Part shown: positions 44,089 to 54,818 of the stretch, piece by piece
Numbering within the stretch: the first letter of the stretch is position 1
Layout: each line of letters starts with the position of its first letter
Assembly (NCBI GenBank): GCA_019633425.1
Contig: WSUB01000152.1
Span: 33,319 to 97,318, forward strand
Source of the DNA: Tulasnella sp. 424
Taxonomy: Eukaryota; Basidiomycota; Agaricomycetes; Cantharellales; Tulasnellaceae
DNA: 64,000 bases
Direction of reading: 5' to 3'
Notes under the pieces: model-generated
Database searches by the model: none
Told to the model about the DNA's origin: nothing
What the model saw: only the letters and a program-made list of their open reading frames with translations
Position numbers and translations under genes: made by a program

Positions 44089-46060
44089 GATGAGAGAAGG
44101 ATTTGGAAGGTTTGGTCTGAGCAGTTCAGAGGTGTGTAGTTGATTGCTTGATGGGTTTTCTACCGCTGAGCTTTGACTCCCTTTATACCGTGCGACTGAT
44201 TGGTTACGCTGAGTGACGCCGTATTGATTCTTAGTCTAAGGGTAGTGCGCAGCATCGGACCGTGAATGAGCTTCGAGTTTATTGGATGGCGGAAGAACAA
44301 CGTCTTCGGGTAACGATACAAGTGAAGTATTCGTGGCGTGCTCGAAGGCCAGATGCGAAGTTATTCCCACTCCTACTTGGAGAATCTGAAGGTTGAAAAC
44401 ATCGTATAGAACCTTTCGATAGAGCCCAAGGAAGCTTGAAGACCACCCCAATCGGATCTGGACTTTTCGAGAGCAACGCCTCCCCAAGCTCAACCATCGA
44501 CGCAGCTCCTAAAGTTTTAGCTATGCTCAAAACCAGATGAGGTCTCTTACATGGCAGCTCTTCAGTTGCAGTGCTATAGAGTACTTGTATAGATAAGCGA
44601 ACGGGTCTGGTGCTTCCGAATGCCCAACCTCCTACGCATGACGGAAAACAAGTGAGTGGTATTCGTTATCAGTTTGAACTTCCGACAACAGAATAGTTCT
44701 CAACGTCCACGTCTACCATGTATTCACCTTCGAATCCCAATAAGTGGTCCGCAGCAGCGAACTTGGAGAGATGACCGACAGGAATACGTTCCGAAAATAG
44801 GATCGTGACACATATACAAATTTAGACGCGCTTCGAGGGAGAGGTTTTTCTGTGTCGATCATCGGCGGAAGTCTAATTCCCATCCCGCCGGATAGAGCTC
44901 GGTGTTTTGACATGAAGAGGGACATCTCTCGAAGCGGCCCGCATTAGGGAAGAAGACCGGGCGACCGGAGGCGTCGTGTGAGAAACGAGAATCGTCAACA
45001 GCGACTGCGGAGAATACCCCAACTACCCCATGGGTGGGAGTCCAAGACTGTTAAATGTAACAAAGGTTTGCTGGTGAAGTTTGGAGATCCCTGACCGAGG
45101 ACGTGTGCTCTAGTGATCTGCGGCCAAGAATCCGGCATTACCGACCCCCGGAGTACCGGAAATGGCAATGGGATTCGGAGCTCGTGTCGCGTTCCATAAA
45201 CATGGAAGCTTGGGTGAGTGCTTAATGCTGTTGCAAGCTCTGAAATAAGATCGAGCACCGTGTCGTGTCGTAATATCCATGGCAACTGAGGAACAGGCCC
45301 TTCGAACTGCGCTCACTAACTCGAGGTGAATTCGAAGATTTATTGCCCACAACTTCTAAAACGGGTTATCTGCACAGCCTGGAGTGAGAAATTGCGGTTC
45401 AACTGTGGCATTTTACGCCGAAGGCCGAGTCCGAGGATTTTTGGGATGCATGGGATCGACGGAAGTTTCGCTACCACATCATGACACGAGCTCCCCAATA
45501 GGAACATTGATAGACAATATTTGGGACTATTCAAGGGGAAATACTAAGCGTTGTGAGCCTAAGGCCTAATCAATATCGGCTCTCGAGGTCAGGGTTCAAG
45601 AAACCGACTTGGTATCAAGTTCCATGAACTCCCATACCGCCGAACCAGAAGGCCCGCATCCGCCAAGGACATCAATATCGGAAAATTAACAATCTATCGG
45701 GAGTTTTTCAGCTTTAACGAGCGATCAGGTCTTAATGGCGCAATTCGGGAAGATCGGATTGAGTGCACAATTTAACAAATGTTCGCATGATTCTTCATCG
45801 CAACGAGGCTCAGTGCAGAAGAAAATTCTATTTGGCATGAAGGCATAGAAAAAAGGCAGGAGAAAAGACACGGAGGAGGGATCCATCAAAAAACCCAGTG
45901 GGAAAAAGGTGCCACCCCAAACCGTGCATCGATATCAAGAGGGTCATACTGAAAGCAGGCAAAACTATAGAGTCATTGGACCACCTGGTGTAGAAATTTA
46001 GTGAATATGCATTGATTGATAAGAATGAGCCGAGCTTACGTTTAGTTAAAGGCTCTGCTT
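44089..46060. other. array spacer between B2 and C
   Basis: Counterpart of 39951-41740. The frame-conserved fragments noted in that spacer recur here. The shared 3' element of the C gene is at about 45879-45918. Confidence 0.4.
44181..44187 (-). promoter_or_regulatory. TATA box of secreted protein B2
   Basis: TATAAAG on the minus strand about 95 nt upstream of the ATG at 44088. Confidence 0.55.
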
Positions 46061-46333
46061 TTAAGCGGAAGGGGTGGGTCGACCGCTAGGGATGCTTCCG
46101 CTCGGGACGCCAAACGACGATGGGGCAGGAGGAGTTCCAGAGGGAGCAGAGAACGAAAAGGTAGGCTTTCCCGACGGGGCGGGGATGGAGAACGATGGAG
46201 GAGCAACGCTCGAATGCTCGGGTGGGGGAGGAAGAGAGGATGGGGCGGGAAGAGAGCCCGAGAAGGAGGAGGGAGCCGGAGCTGCAAGAGCAGCGGCGAC
46301 GAAAGCAAGGACGGTGGTGAGAGCGAGCTGCAT
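46061..46333 (-). CDS. Pro/Ser-rich small secreted protein C
   Basis: A 90-aa diverged member of the family. The signal peptide is MQLALTTVLAFVAAALAAPA. SSFSGSLPAPSSLPPPPEHS corresponds to the common block of A and B, followed by PAPSGKPTFSFSAPSGTPP. The ending SIPSGRPTPSA matches B-type ends. It is the only single-copy member of the array. TATA box at 46429-46435; shared 3' element about 176 nt past the stop. Confidence 0.75.
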   Translation of the reverse strand: MQLALTTVLAFVAAALAAPAPSSFSGSLPAPSSLPPPPEHSSVAPPSFSIPAPSGKPTFSFSAPSGTPPAPSSFGVPSGSIPSGRPTPSA

Positions 46334-48075
46334 GGTAGTGGATAGTACTGTTTGTTTAGATGCTGTGAGGAGCAGAGGGGTTTTGATGAAGTTGAGTTGA
46401 TGGTGAAATCCAACTGCTTACGACGCACTTTTATAGACCCCAGCGGTGGCTCCCGTGTACTTCTAGATCAATTCAAGAGTCCGAGATTCTTGCAGTGGTT
46501 GAATGATGTGGAGCTGCTTGACGCCTGGAAACCGAACTGTCACAATGGAAGAACAAGCAGAAAGAGTAATAATCGGTGAAAGTGCTTTGTCCGCAGTACA
46601 ATGTCGCCATCTTTACTGACTTCAAGAACCTTGTTGAAGCTTCCAGTAGACGTGGTGAGAGTGTTCGGTAGATGGGAAACGTTCTGCGTTGAGATCCTCC
46701 TCCCGTACTGCAGCCCCTCTCCAGCCCAATAGCATCGACTTTGACCCCGAACAGATCTCTTTGAAGCATTGAAAAGGTATAGAATCTAGCCGCATATCGG
46801 TCAAGTGCTTCGTGGTCGTAGCATTCATAGCCAAGTAATCCCTTTCACCTCAATTCTAGATGTTTGGTCCAGCGACGGGCGCTAAGCCTTCGGAGTCCCT
46901 GTTCCTCCACGGCCCGGGATTGGAAGCGAAGACTATTTGCTTCCACCGCAGCACATGAGCGATTCTGAATGGTGTAGTCGAACTAATAATAGAGAATAGA
47001 ACATTTTGCTATGTCGAGATCTTCTTGGCTATTGCCTCGTGTAACTTGCGAACGCAGGGGCACCCACGGGCCGCAAGAGGGAGCTTCCTCCGTGACTTCG
47101 GACCCAGTTCGGGATTCGCTGAGTGCGGAGAGGGGATAATCCTGCGAGGGGAGAATTGAGGCGGAGTGAAGTTACTCTTGCTGCGGAGTCAATTCAAGCG
47201 TGGACACAGAGTTCCGCGATAAGTGCCGCCGCGCTCAGCAGCTGCCTGAACGATGAAATCAAGAAGAAATAGCGGGGAGGTCGACAAGCTACATGTGTTT
47301 CTTCCTCTTTCAGCAAGGGAGGTTCGTGCCAAGACTTGAAGAAGGTCGGCTCCCAGCACGGGTGCGGTATTATTGGGGCAAGATACGACCGTGGTGGCTC
47401 CAAATATTCGAAGTATCCCAGAGCGGCGAATATGGCCAATGGCCGTGTCCATAGGGAAGATCTATCCAAACAATGGAACACATGCGTCTTCCATGGATCG
47501 AACTTTGCTGATTGAGCAAGAAATGGACCGCGAGAGGGATAGACTCGCATCACCCGGTGAGTGCCAATGCTTTCTGCTCGCCCCAGTCTTCATCATTCGC
47601 GGATACCAACATAAAAATAACCCGTCTATAGTTTCACATATTACCAGTCGACTGTGCAAGAAGAAGGCAGCAATAAGTGAAGAGGTACGTACTCCGTGGG
47701 CTGCTCAAAGTATGCAACAATCCGCCTCGCCAGTGGAACGAGACTACAACAACCCGACAATCTCTCCGTTCAAACTTTTGGTAGTGTTTAATCAGAGGAC
47801 GATGAGTGGTTTTGCCAATGGGGTCTGTTAAATGCGTGTGTGTTAGGAGTTCTCGCAGCGATGCCTGGAACAGCGAACAAACATGATTTCGACGCTGCCT
47901 TTCCACCCTTCAACCCCTGTCTCAAGACCTTTCATCCCCGTTACAGAAGGACTTGCGAGATCAGCGCAGCGCTGCAACAGCAGAAGGTCATAAAATTTGA
48001 CATCAAGCCCGACTTCACACTTCGTCTTCACGAAACTGCCCTCTTCGGGCGAGCCTTGTCGACCTCCCGTTGGCC
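46334..48075. other. spacer before Afi1 gene
   Basis: This holds the promoter of the C gene on the left and that of the Afi1 gene on the right. Several short frames exist, none with splice support or motifs. Confidence 0.4.
46429..46435 (-). promoter_or_regulatory. TATA box of secreted protein C
   Basis: TATAAAA on the minus strand about 100 nt upstream of the ATG at 46333. Confidence 0.55.
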
Positions 48076-51000
48076 ATGGCGAGTGGCAATGGCGCACGGA
48101 CGGTGCAACATGCATCGTTCATCCTTCTGGCCGAATTCGACATCGACCAGGGATCAGTACTATCGCATCAGTATCCGTATCCAACTGGTGTTGATGAGCA
48201 GTACGCGTCTCAATTTCAATGCGGACTGCTGACGGGCTAACACGCGCCTGCCGCAGGCTACTCGCAGAATTAATGATTCCCGACGGTGTACACGACCATT
48301 CCGAAGACTGGACTGTATTTTTCTTAAATCAGACCCCGGGGAATACAATTGCTTCAATATTTACTCCTGGGGAGGGTGACGAAGGCCACGACGACAAGAG
48401 CGACTTACTACATGTCCTCAACCTCGTTCGAACAAAGCACGACAAAACCGTACGAAGGTATGTCAGGGAACCTCTTGTTCATTCCCCATACTCAGCGTTT
48501 ACTTTATCTGTATCTCTGTAGAGGTGCCATTGTCAAAGCTCTGGCGATATGTACACATCATCCTTACATCCAAATCTTTAAGGTACTGCCGGCCTCTGGG
48601 TTACGATGCATGCATCCTGGATTGCTAACGGCTTCCTCTTAGCCTATTCTCCTAATGGCGCTAGAAAACTACTATTCCGACCCTTCTGTGGAATGCCTTG
48701 TTCGTTTATTCGATTCCATCAACGCCATGGACATGTCTCTCTCGCCCACGTTAACCCGAGATGAGAAGTTCATTTCCCGGGTGTCGGAACGAAAGGACCT
48801 CTTCTCCGAGAAGTTTATACTTGCAACAACAGGCAAAGCACAAGACCCGCGGGCTCCATCAACAAAGAGTCACAAGAAGACGCCGTCAACAGACTCGGGC
48901 TCACAATTCTCAATAACCACTGGAACGAGGAAACTCAGTCTCTCTGCAACTCAAAGTACGAGTGGACATGGTCACGACCGAACACCCTCGATCTCTACGA
49001 GCAAGCAGCCATCCACGCGAAGTCGCAGCCCGAGTGTGAGCTTGAACTCCGTGTCTGAAGGAGACGAGGGGCAAAGGGGCAGCGTTGCAGGTAGCGCCAT
49101 CTGGGTTGGAGAGAACGATTCGTTCGACGCCACGGCCAGAAACGCAATCCAAGGGAATCAATCGTCCTCGGGGTCAGATCCGTCGTTGCGACCCAGGAGG
49201 GTGTCCATGGATCAAACGTCTATATCGTCCAGTCTCAGCCAAGGGACCCAAGCCATGACAACAGAGGGAACCAAATCTTCGTCCGATGGCCATAGGCCCT
49301 CCTCTCAACCACATCACCACCATCATCACAGGAGGCCGGTGGACACCCACTTCTTTGATACGGCAGTTCAATATAACAACGTGAAATTGCCCATCAAAAT
49401 TCCAGTGACAAGCTTCCCAGAAGAGGTTGGAGATGTAGGTTCACTTATGTCTTCACTAACGAGAGACGCGAGCTCACACAGCGGTCAATCTAGTACTCGT
49501 TGATCCAACTCATACAAACATTCACAAGTCCCACTGCAGTCGTCAGCGGTCCAGCTCATCCTCACCTGCATACCAACGGTGCCCTCACTCCACCCTTGAT
49601 CATTTTGTTCAACGCGTTAATCACACAGAAGCGCATAATCTTCATGGGTTATGGCCAGCCGGCAGGCAAAGTGGCGAACTACGTGCTGGCGGCTTGCGCG
49701 CTTGGGTCTGGATGCGGATGTTACCTTCGAGGATTCATCGAACGAGCGTTCCCCTATACGAACTTGGTCAACAAGTCCGTCATGGAGTCCGTGTAAGTAC
49801 GATTGTCTGACGTTCCAGGACAACCGCCTCACGCCGCATAGCCCAGGTTACATAGCGGGAGTAACCAACCCCATCTATGAGTCACTCCCTATTTGGGACA
49901 TTCTTTGCCATATCGATACCGGCAAGATCATAGTGCATAAGGATATTGCACCAGTCCAACCGGCCATGTCGAGCTTCCCTGCACCTCCGACGTTGAATAT
50001 CAAATCTGGGCAGGTGACATCGGTTGGCGACGACGAGAGCAGGGCGTCGGTTCAAATGACCGCGGCAATGATGGTTGGTGGAGGAGCTCTTGGGGCTACG
50101 GGGGTTAAGTCGGAACAAGCTGGAAAGTCCGACAACTACGACCTTGGATTTGTCGAAGAGGTAAGTTGACGTTTGGTCTTTTTGGGTAGCCGAGCTGCAT
50201 GACGAGTTCTAACATTATAGTTGGTCAATGGTGTCAGCCAGCATTATGGCGAGACCATGATACGAGCACGGGTCGCGGAATATGTGAACCGTTTCGTCCG
50301 GATAGCCGCTGCGTATGAAGACAGTGTCCTTGGATCAACCTCTATCGGCTTCCCGATGCAATCGTTTTCCGAGACTGGAGTCAGCACAACGATGATCGGC
50401 ATGGGAATTCCGCAGGGCTTAGGAGGGTCTCTGGGCAGTGGAATGGTCTTTGTGGATGATTTGAGCAAAGCACGTGAGATGACTAGCAACGCCAGCCGCA
50501 TTGAAGGATGGAGGTCGACCAAGAACTATGAATATTGGCAACACGTACGTGCTATAATTTGCAAGCTCTCAATACCTTTGCGCCGCGTGATTGACAAGCT
50601 TGGGGATCTTAGGACTTCCAAAACTGGTTGGAGCATCGTCCGGTCAAAGGAATGGATCTCCAACACCAAATTGGGCGCTTGCGTTATGGGAAGAACATGC
50701 CTGATGGCGAAGTGGAGCTGATCATGCGATCCATGCATGCTTGTGTGCGGACATACGACCAAATCGTCGAGGTGCATCTATTGTCCTTAGAACATCAGAC
50801 GTGATGCTAATGACCTCGCGTAGCTCCTTTCGCACCTGCCTCCCCAACATGGTGGTCTGATTCCCGTCACGTTCGGCATATTCCATACCAGTCGTACGAT
50901 CAGGGAGACAACTGTAGACCTGGTTGACGTTATCAGAACTCAACCGGTGAGTTGACTGTTTACGGTCCGGTTCGGTAGGACGCTTCTGACTGTCCCGCCG

Positions 51001-51363
51001 GTACAGATCGGTGAAAAGTTTGTAGTCAACCTCAACCAGTTCCACCGCTTAGCCTACCTCCAGATTCTTGAAACTCGAAAGCGACAAGAGGCGGAAAAGG
51101 CAGCTCAACAGGAGCAAATGACCTCGCAGCTGCACCAGCAGGCTCAAATTGCGCAGCAGCTCTACGCCGCGGCATCGGTGGACTCCATTCCGCAAACGGG
51201 TTCTCTCAGGGAATCGCGTTCAGCTGCGTCGCACAAGTCGAAGAGAGAGACTTTGACTCAAATCTTCGGTCCTAATGGAGGTGTGAGCAATGGAGTCTCG
51301 ACGCCTTCCCTCAGCCGCGCTGGCTCAATGCATCGAAATGTCTCGGGTCCGACCGTACTTTGA
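48076..51363 (+). CDS. AFI1: Afi1-like polarity protein (Afi1 docking + SPA/DENN)
   Basis: Spliced model of 919 aa in ten exons: 48076-48200, 48257-48457, 48522-48582, 48643-49434, 49494-49792, 49842-50160, 50221-50544, 50613-50771, 50824-50946 and 51007-51363. Afi1 in yeast binds the GTPase Arf3 (Arf6-type) at the cortex and helps keep polarised growth. Seen: the N-terminal docking domain (HASFILLAEFDIDQGSVLSH, LLAELMIPDGVHDHSEDWTV), a long Ser-rich insert of about 200 residues with a His run (about 150-340), and the SPA/DENN-like part (LIILFNALITQKRIIFMGYG, YLRGFIERAFPYTNL, YIAGVTNPIYES, WDILCHIDTGKI). These are followed by HYGETMIRARVAEYVNRFVR and a Gln-rich coiled C-terminus. All joins keep frame. 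The large Ser insert and C-terminal tail are likely disordered and regulatory. The identity is firm at family level. Confidence 0.9.
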
Positions 51364-51561
51364 ATATCTTCTATAGATTGGAATTCTGGGTTGTATTTGG
51401 ATACATCTTGGAGTTTGTTAGGTAAACTATAGAACCTGCACCATGAACGCTTCGACTCGTTCCCCGAGGATTTGTGATGTCAGCATTCCCACACCTCGGC
51501 CGCCGAAAGTTGCCGTTGGACGAACCGTTCCCACTGCCCGAAACTCGTTCCACCAACTCCG

Positions 51562-53628
51562 ATGCGCCAGCTCCCTCTCCTCCTGAGAGCGGCAAAGCAC
51601 GCTTCATCATCAGCACGTCCTCCTCTTGGGTTGCTGCCATCCTCCCGAAGGCGTTTACAGCCACGAGGATTTTCAACATCATTGCGGTCGTACAATGAAA
51701 CCGACCCATTGTCCTCAACAACTCGGACCGCTCCTTCACGGGAGATGCGTGAGGTAGACAGGCTAGATGCCCTGCTTACCAGAATCCGAGAAAAGACGGA
51801 CCCTTCCAACTCAAACCTCATTTCGGTTCGCTCCCCTTCACTTTGGTCTGAAAGACTGCATGCTGTTCAGATGAAGCAAGCAAAGACAGAAGCACCGAAG
51901 GGTCCCTTGGCAACATCTTTTTCTCCGGATGAAGCTCCTCCACCTCGACACATGCATGAATCGTACTGTCAAGTTGAATTGCCTTTTGCGTCGAACCCCC
52001 AATTTCTGGAGAACTACACGAATGCGCATGGCGGGATTAGAACCGGCATGTTAATGGAGCATTTGGATTCCCTGGCTGGTTCCATTTCGTATAAACATTG
52101 CGTAAGATCGGTTTCATCCATGGCTGTCCGCGGCTCCGGCTCATCGCTCCAATTTTTAAGCTAGGGCCTGGTCAGCAGCTGGATAATAATGTTGATAAGA
52201 GAGGCTTCTATATGGTTACCGCAGCCGTTGACCGGTGAGGAAGGCCTTGCATCGACCGGCTTCTTCCGCCCGGCTTATGACATCATTCACTTTTCCTAGC
52301 TTGGACATGCTGCACTTGCTCACTCCCTACAATGTGAAGGACCTGCGGCTCAGCGGACATGTCATCTACGTTGGAAAGAGCTCCATGGAGGTTGCGGTCA
52401 GAATGGAGAGCCTTGAGCAGGGCAAGCCCGTCCAAACGATGATGTTAGGTAAGAGAGCCGCCAAGACTCCGTTTGCGGCAACAGGTGATCTTAGTCTCTG
52501 TAGGCCGATTCACCATGGTCTGTCGTGATGCGGTCACCCACAAATCCCGCTCTGTCAGCCCCCTCATCCTGTCAACTCCTGAAGAGAAAGAACTTCATGC
52601 GATTGGGGAAGGTGACTGGACACTGCTGAGCGCTTCGGAGCAATGGAATCTGACGACAGGTTTTTCATAGAACATAAGGTCCGCAAGCACGCTCTTCAAC
52701 AAGGTTCTCTCAGCAAGGTTCCACCATCCAGTGCTGAATCTCGAATCCTCCACGAACTATTCTTGAACTATGGCGAGGGTAGTGTTTTTGTCTCCGACAG
52801 CCAATCAGAAGAATCTTTCGATATCCCAGTGAACGGAGTCGAACGAGTGTGGATGGAAGATACAAAAATCGAGAGCCTAACGCTCATGTATCCCCAATCT
52901 CGAAAGTCAGTGGGATTACTAGATCTTTGCTATCACCAGGTTGCTAACCGACAAATGCGACATACACAGTATCCACTCGAAGATATTTGGAGGATATCTT
53001 ATGAGGCTAGCGTACGTCTCTGCAGCGCCTTTGTCACCATCTATGTGGTTTTCTCTAACTGCCTTCATTCCAGCTATGAGGTGCGAATCATGCCGCTGAA
53101 GAATTTGCTCGTCGGCTAAAACCAGCCTCTCTAGCTGGGGTATGCAAATGCGTCCCTATTTACCAAGTGTCCCCTTCGATTCCTTTCCTTGGATGGGCTT
53201 ACCTTCCGTTTGCCCGTTCCAATTGGGTCCGCCCTTCGCCTCACGTCAACTATCTGTCACACCACGACCGATGAACAACATCGTGCCCTAGTGGTCAGTA
53301 ATTACATTCTCTTTGCATCACTAATTGATGCGCTGACCTTAGCATCAGAACGTCTGGGTACAAGCGAATGTCATCGACTCCCAAACTGGCGACGAGCAAA
53401 CTACGAACAATTTCTACTTTACTTGGTGTCGAGAGGACGGAGAAGATTTGAAGAGGACCGTCGTCCCTAAAACGTATCAAGGTACAGTCTTATACCATAC
53501 GGTACCTGGAACGTTTCTGACTGGACCAAAATGATTGGCATACAACAGAGGCGATGCAATGGCTAGAAGGCAAACGCGCCGTCGAACTAGGAGCTGAGAT
53601 ACGTGGTCTGAGGCGAGCAAGCGAATGA
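51562..53628 (+). CDS. mitochondrial ACOT9-like acyl-CoA thioesterase
   Basis: Spliced model of 508 aa in ten exons: 51562-52101, 52161-52234, 52300-52448, 52504-52611, 52671-52905, 52970-53011, 53074-53080, 53135-53293, 53349-53481 and 53549-53628. Hydrolyses acyl-CoA to fatty acid and CoA. The Arg/Ser/Leu-rich N-terminus (MRQLPLLLRAAKHASSSARP) looks like a mitochondrial presequence. There are two hot-dog domains: the first has VELPFASNPQFLENYTNAHG and GGIRTGMLMEHLDSLAGSIS, the second has IHSKIFGGYLMRLAYELGYANAS-type text and FLSLDGLTFRLPVPIGS. Between them is a charged linker. The seventh exon is only 7 nt (CTATGAG): it codes the last two bases of Ala plus Tyr-Glu and restores the conserved RLAYELxYANASLF, where reading through instead gives a stop. 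The acceptor of exon 9 could also be 6 nt earlier. Confidence 0.88.
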
Positions 53629-53725
53629 ATAAATCATAACCACGCTTTATTCCTAGTATGAGAACCTGTATAGACAGAAAGGTAGCACATATCTGCATCA
53701 GGCGAAGGATCCCGGTCCGTTCTTC

Positions 53726-54407
53726 TTAGAGATACCGCTTGACTTCTGAGCCTCCGAATGTCATGGGCTTCCCGTTATTGTTGTTCGGGCCAATAATGGG
53801 CGCGATGGCCTGGTAAGTGTTGATTTGATTTTTCAGTTTAATGAATGGATGCGAGGACGGGTGAACAGGTTGGGGTAGAGCCTCGCAATTTTCACAGAGG
53901 TCGAAATCGGGGCAAGAAGGATGGGCGCATTTGAACCTCGGTCCAACAATTGGCTTTTGACAAGCTACTCGGGAGGTACGAGTTTGGCTGCGGGCCCAGT
54001 TCTTGAGAAAGAAGCCACCCACCATCGCAAATAGCTTGATGAACGGTCCGACTGGAATAATACTGTATCATCTGACCAGTCTAGAGAAGCGGGATTAGCC
54101 ACACGCAGAGCAAGCGTCATACTTAAAGCGATGAGCGTGGCTGAGAATTCAAGACTAACCATTATGTGATCATCTGGATTCTTTATCCTAATCCAATCGT
54201 GTGCTCCGTGCGTTTGGAGGATAACCCTAAGCGAAAGATATCAAAGGTGTATAAGATCTGGACTTCTGAAAGAGCTCTGCGTTGCACGCACGGGAAGCAT
54301 CGTTGGCAGACATCGAAATCTGGGCATTTGCCGCACTTATAACGGACCCCGACGATGGTTGGACTTTGGCAAGAGTCGCAAGTGATGTTATGTATAAAGC
54401 TCGCCAT
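53726..54407 (-). CDS. two-ZZ zinc-finger protein
   Basis: Spliced model of 159 aa in four exons: 54407-54292, 54226-54160, 54080-54023 and 53964-53726. Two ZZ-type modules are visible: TCDSCQSPTIVGVRYKCGKC followed by PDFDVCQRCFP, and ICDACQKPIVGPRFKCAHPSC followed by PDFDLCENCEALP. Each gives CxxC pairs and the DFDxCxxC hallmark, then a His (THGAHDW, VHPSSHPFIKL). ZZ fingers bind zinc and serve protein binding, for example N-degron or histone-tail recognition in autophagy receptors and regulators. No other domain is present. The short length suggests either a small adaptor or a truncated member of the large basidiomycete ZZ family. All splice joins keep frame (CC|G, phase 0, G|CT). Confidence 0.82.
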
Positions 54408-54818
54408 CCTAAAGGCCCGATATCGCAGATCAGCTTTTCTGAATTTATATCGCCACTCTAAGAGCCGAACTGATAGGCGCTTAGCTCTAGTCTGTTGTTC
54501 GCGAGCGCTTCCTGCCGAATGATGATGAAGGCACTGAGGGATTGGGAAGAGCACTAGAACGACTGCTGATTGTGGCGTATCACCAGTGATTTGTGCTGAC
54601 CGGAGACCAGGAGGTGGCAGGTCGTGCAAGCGCCTGGAGCCAGGAGTGGACAACTGATTCTCAAGGTCCTCCTTCCCGCGGTACCTCGGAAACCCCGCTC
54701 GCGCGCCACAAAGCCAAGACCTGAGCTCCATATAGATATGCAAGAACGACAAGACACATAGATGACAGAGAGGGGTTCCGAATAAAAATAATATGAGAAG
54801 TAAGAAATGGATAGACTA
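54408..54818. other. short spacer, promoter of ZZ gene
   Basis: About 410 bases between two minus-strand genes. It must hold the ZZ promoter and the 3' UTR of the gene starting at 56454. No other feature seen. Confidence 0.4.

Larger units (their letters stand above)
37765..45900. repeat. tandem segmental duplication in secreted-protein array
   Basis: Unit 1 runs from about 37765 to 41740 and unit 2 from about 41740 to 45880. Each holds an A-type and a B-type secreted-protein gene plus about 1.8 kb of spacer. Offsets between matching genes are 4148 (A) and 4126 (B); the A offset is inflated by the gap. A third, partial unit begins near 45880 and leads into the C-type gene. Similarity extends over spacers as well as genes. 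Confidence 0.85.

Noticed and set aside
53081..53119. Thioesterase ending at the in-frame stop TAA after exon 6/7 read-through
   Set aside because: It would cut off the second hot-dog domain, while splicing with the 7-nt exon restores the conserved sequence.
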